Part shown: piece by piece, positions 7,431 to 9,412 of the stretch
Position numbering within the stretch: position 1 is the stretch's first letter
Layout: every line of letters begins with the position of its first letter
NCBI GenBank assembly: GCA_902493895.1
Contig: CABUQW010000055.1
Coordinates: forward strand, 1 to 9,412
Reading direction: 5' to 3'
DNA: 9,412 bases
DNA from: an uncultured Collinsella sp.
Lineage (GTDB): Bacteria; Actinomycetota; Coriobacteriia; Coriobacteriales; Coriobacteriaceae
Position numbers and translations under genes: made by a program
Notes under the pieces: generated by a model
Database searches by the model: none
Told to the model about the DNA's origin: nothing
Seen by the model: only the letters and a program-made list of their open reading frames with translations

Positions 7431-9101
7431 CTAAACCTCCATGACGACCGGGATGATCATCGGACGGGTGCGCGTACGGCTCCAGATAAAGTTAGAGAGC
7501 GAATCGCGCACGGCCTTGCGAATGGCATCGGAACCGCTGCTCGTAAAGCTAAACTTGCCCTTCTCGATCGTCTTCATAATGGACGCGGAGGCATCCTCGG
7601 AGAACTGGTCGTCGATGGCAAACGAGACGCCGCGGCCCGAGAACTCGATGGCCTCGATCTTCTTGTGCTTGAGCGAGACGATGGCAACAGCGGTAACCAT
7701 ACCGTCGTTGGCGAGCTTCTGACGATCGCGCAGGACGATGGGGTCGGTATCGCCGATACGCAGGCCGTCGACGTAGACGACGCCGGACTCGACGGGCGTA
7801 CCGCGTTTGACGATACCGCCGCGCATCTCGAGCGTGTCGCCGTTATCGAGGATAAAGATGTGATCATCCTTGATGCCCATCTTGCGGGCCAGCTGGGCAT
7901 GGGCACGCAGATGCACGGCCTCGCCGTGAACCGGCATAAAGTAGGTGGGCTTGGCCATGGCCATCAGTAGCTTGAGTTCCTCCTGGCTACCGTGACCGGA
8001 GACGTGAACGAGAGCGCGGTTCTTATCCCACACGTCGCAGCCGAGCTTGGCTAGGCTGTTGACGACCTGCTGGACGGCTTTCTCGTTACCGGGGACCGGC
8101 GTTGCCGAGAGGATAACGGTATCGCCCTCGTGGATGGAGAGCGTCTTGTGCTCTCCGTTGGCCATGCGGGACAGGGCCGACAGCGGCTCGCCCTGCGAAC
8201 CGGTGCACATGACGACGATCTTGTCGTCGGGCAGGTTATCGATGTCAAAGGCATCGATGATATCGGCGTCGTCGATGTTGAGGTAGCCAAGCTCGCGCGC
8301 CACGCGGGTGTTAGTGAGCATGGAGCGACCGGTCACAACGACCTTACGGCCGCACTTGCGGGCGGCATCGCAGATCTGCTGCAAACGATGGATGTGGCTC
8401 GAGAACGACGCGACGAACACGCGACCCGGCGCGTTCTTGATGGCGTGCAGCAGGTTGGGGCCGACTTCGGCCTCGGACTTGGTAAAGCCCGGAACCGTGG
8501 CGTTGGTGGAGTCGGAAAGCAGCAGGTCGATGCCCTGCTTGGCAAAGCGGCTGATAGCGGCGTAGTCGGGCGTGACGCCGTCGATGGGTGTCTGGTCGAG
8601 CTTAAAGTCGCCGGTGTGCATAACGGTGCCCTGATTGGTGCGGATGAACACGCCCAGAGCGCCGGGGATAGAGTGCGTCATCGAAAAGAAATCGAGCGAG
8701 ATGCCGCCGAGGTTGACATGGCTGCCGCCCTTGACCTCGCGGAACTTGGGCGCGCGGATGCGGAACTCAGAAAGCTTGCCCTCGATAAAGCCAAGCGTCA
8801 GCTTGCTCGAAAAGATGGGCACCTTATTGTTGAGGTCCTGCAGCAGATACGGAAGCGAACCGGTGTGGTCCTCGTGGCCGTGGGTGACGACGATACCGCG
8901 GAGCTTCTCCTCGTTTTCAAGAACGTAGGTGTAGTCAGGAAGCACCAGGTCGATACCGGGCTGGGAGTCGTCGGGGAACATGAGGCCAGCGTCGACGAGC
9001 ACCATGTCGTCGCCGCACTCGAAGACCGTCATGTTCTTACCGATACCGTCAAGGCCGCCGAGCGGGATGATCTTCAAGGGAGATGATTTTTTAGCTGCCA
9101 T
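7431..9101 (-). CDS. rnj: Ribonuclease J
   Basis: This 556-residue protein is a full-length RNase J, a metallo-beta-lactamase/beta-CASP ribonuclease with 5'-3' exonuclease and endonuclease activity that matures rRNA and degrades mRNA in the cytoplasm of many Gram-positive bacteria. The zinc-binding HGHEDH motif is at residues 74-79, with further metal ligands at H143 (THSIPGA) and D165 (HTGDFK). The beta-CASP region carries SDSTN (196-200), SFSSHIHRLQQ (232-242), TGSQGEP (300-306), HVSGHGSQEE (366-375) and PVHGE with H392. A C-terminal domain follows to residue 556. The length matches the family (about 555) and no key residue is missing. An in-frame TAA lies two codons before the ATG, so this start is secure. 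The AAAGGA site is 14 bases upstream, an unusually long spacing. The gene appears to be first in the operon, and its last codons (ATG GAG GTT TAG) contain the ribosome site of ftsK. Confidence 0.97.
   Translation of the reverse strand: MAAKKSSPLKIIPLGGLDGIGKNMTVFECGDDMVLVDAGLMFPDDSQPGIDLVLPDYTYVLENEEKLRGIVVTHGHEDHTGSLPYLLQDLNNKVPIFSSKLTLGFIEGKLSEFRIRAPKFREVKGGSHVNLGGISLDFFSMTHSIPGALGVFIRTNQGTVMHTGDFKLDQTPIDGVTPDYAAISRFAKQGIDLLLSDSTNATVPGFTKSEAEVGPNLLHAIKNAPGRVFVASFSSHIHRLQQICDAARKCGRKVVVTGRSMLTNTRVARELGYLNIDDADIIDAFDIDNLPDDKIVVMCTGSQGEPLSALSRMANGEHKTLSIHEGDTVILSATPVPGNEKAVQQVVNSLAKLGCDVWDKNRALVHVSGHGSQEELKLLMAMAKPTYFMPVHGEAVHLRAHAQLARKMGIKDDHIFILDNGDTLEMRGGIVKRGTPVESGVVYVDGLRIGDTDPIVLRDRQKLANDGMVTAVAIVSLKHKKIEAIEFSGRGVSFAIDDQFSEDASASIMKTIEKGKFSFTSSGSDAIRKAVRDSLSNFIWSRTRTRPMIIPVVMEV
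7435..7440 (-). promoter_or_regulatory. ftsK: Shine-Dalgarno site that sets the TTG start of ftsK
   Basis: GGAGGT on the minus strand lies 5 bases before the TTG at 7429-7427 and inside the final codons of rnj. This near-perfect site with ideal spacing is the reason to accept a TTG start. No ATG or GTG start fits better, and the rnj stop is one base upstream of the TTG. Confidence 0.8.
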
Positions 9102-9309
9102 AGGTTAGTGTGGTTTCCTTTCTTCGAAACGGGTCTGGAACAACCGACGGGGCGCTTCTGGCAAACCGACCGCCGGGAACGTACAAACATGCATCACAGA
9201 GTCGATGCAATAACCACAGTATGATACCCATTTGCCCACCAACAGACCACCCATGCATCAAAGCCCCATCTGAACTGGTCCATCCCGCCGGTCTGGGGCC
9301 ATCGGGGGC
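9102..9309 (-). promoter_or_regulatory. Upstream region of rnj, probable promoter and leader
   Basis: These 208 bases before the rnj start carry no convincing gene. A small plus-strand reading frame here has no recognisable domain. Being upstream of the first gene of the series, the region is the most likely site of the operon promoter. On the minus strand the best -10-like hexamer I find is TATCAT (9221-9226), but no good -35 box sits 16-18 bases before it, so the promoter is not located with confidence. The core TGCATC occurs in plus orientation at 9190-9195 and 9254-9259 and inverted at 9204-9209. The first and third of these sites by position within 9190-9209 form an inverted repeat with an 8-base loop. 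The ribosome site AAAGGA (9116-9121) is 14 bases from the ATG, further than usual. Confidence 0.4.
9188..9260. repeat. CATGCATCA direct repeats plus inverted TGCATC/GATGCA pair
   Basis: CATGCATCA occurs at 9188-9196 and again at 9252-9260. The core TGCATC of the first copy (9190-9195) is mirrored by GATGCA at 9204-9209, with the 8 bases ACAGAGTC between them. The weak -10 candidate TATCAT (9221-9226, minus strand) falls between the copies. Three related short sites around a possible promoter could form an operator for a DNA-binding regulator. This is inference, because short repeats of this size also arise by chance. Confidence 0.35.
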
Positions 9310-9318
9310 CGGGGCGGG
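9295..9318 (+). other. G-quadruplex-type G-run
   Basis: The plus strand has four G-runs of 4, 5, 4 and 3 bases separated by CCATC, CC and C, which fits the usual G3+N1-7 pattern. The run overlaps the left arm of the palindrome at 9310-9327. It is about 195 bases upstream of the rnj start and lies on the template strand for rnj, so an rnj transcript covering it would be C-rich. Whether it folds in the cell cannot be judged from sequence. Confidence 0.45.
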
Positions 9319-9412
9319 TTAAGTTTGCTGCTCTACAGTCCTGCGCAAGACGGAAAGCACATTAAGTGCTTTCCTTTGCGTGCGGAACTCGCGACAAACT
9401 TAACCCGCCCCG
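9310..9412. repeat. Long imperfect palindrome with perfect 18-bp outer arms
   Basis: The outer arms, CGGGGCGGGTTAAGTTTG at 9310-9327 and its exact reverse complement at 9395-9412, enclose 67 bases. Inside lies a second perfect hairpin: GGAAAGCAC at 9352-9360 and GTGCTTTCC at 9366-9374, with loop ATTAA. Between the two, CGCAA (9344-9348) can pair with TTGCG (9376-9380), and AGTCC (9336-9340 region) nearly pairs with GGAACT (9384-9389). Most of the 103 bases can therefore fold into one long stem. The right arm ends exactly at the window edge, so the element may extend further. Seen directly: the pairing. Inferred: a dispersed intergenic repeat or MITE-like element, a structured RNA, or a two-way terminator for an unseen neighbour. 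The T-runs beside the inner stem are short (TTT on the plus side), so a classic intrinsic terminator is not clearly supported. Confidence 0.75.

Noticed and set aside
9110..9322. A 70-residue plus-strand reading frame upstream of rnj
   Set aside because: No domain is visible, the sequence looks like translated non-coding DNA, and it runs into the palindrome.
9352..9374. Inner hairpin as a standard intrinsic terminator
   Set aside because: The stem is good but only TTT follows on the plus strand, and no T-run follows on the minus strand. The gene it would serve is outside the window.
9310..9412. Integron attC site, suggested by GTTAAGT (GTTRRRY) and ACTTAAC (RYYYAAC)
   Set aside because: In attC the RYYYAAC box comes first and GTTRRRY last. 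Here the order is reversed on both strands, and no integrase or cassette is present.

Overview
All recognisable genes in this window lie on the minus strand and run from right to left as one tightly packed series: rnj (ribonuclease J), ftsK (DNA translocase), a rodZ-like membrane protein gene, yajQ, rimO, pgsA and the CinA C-terminal/PncC gene. The fairly high G+C content, the order ftsK-rodZ-rimO-pgsA-cinA downstream of an RNase J gene, and the protein sequences suggest a Gram-positive actinobacterial-type genome. A gut coriobacterium such as Collinsella is my best guess, from family resemblance and recall rather than any search.

Layout in the direction of transcription (right to left): 9412-9102 is non-coding upstream DNA. 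It holds a long palindromic element (9310-9412), a G-rich run with a G-quadruplex pattern (9295-9318), three copies of a TGCATC core, and only a weak promoter candidate. Next come rnj (9101-7431), ftsK (7429-4649, TTG start), the rodZ-like gene (4649-3156), yajQ (3129-2632), rimO (2604-1255), pgsA (1245-607, GTG start) and pncC/cinA-C (594-64). A 9-bp hairpin (33-56) just after the pncC stop may end the unit. Gaps between genes run from a 1-bp overlap to 27 bp, so a single operon is likely. At three junctions the Shine-Dalgarno sequence of the next gene sits in the last codons or stop codon of the previous one, which suggests translational coupling.

The genes combine RNA processing (RNase J), chromosome segregation at the septum (FtsK), cell-shape or envelope organisation (RodZ-like), ribosomal protein modification (RimO), phospholipid synthesis (PgsA) and pyridine nucleotide salvage (PncC). 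YajQ is a nucleotide-binding protein of uncertain cellular role. This is conserved housekeeping DNA: I see no phage, insertion sequence, CRISPR array, tRNA or rRNA, and no obvious new multi-gene system.

The less ordinary features are: (1) a disordered cytoplasmic linker of about 200 residues in the RodZ-like protein with 36 Arg, 9 Tyr and no Lys, while its extracytoplasmic half uses Lys almost exclusively; (2) a duplicated 12-residue peptide in the FtsK linker that is kept at protein level while its codons differ; (3) the palindromic element and G-rich run upstream of rnj; and (4) yajQ placed inside the operon with wider gaps and a hairpin before it.
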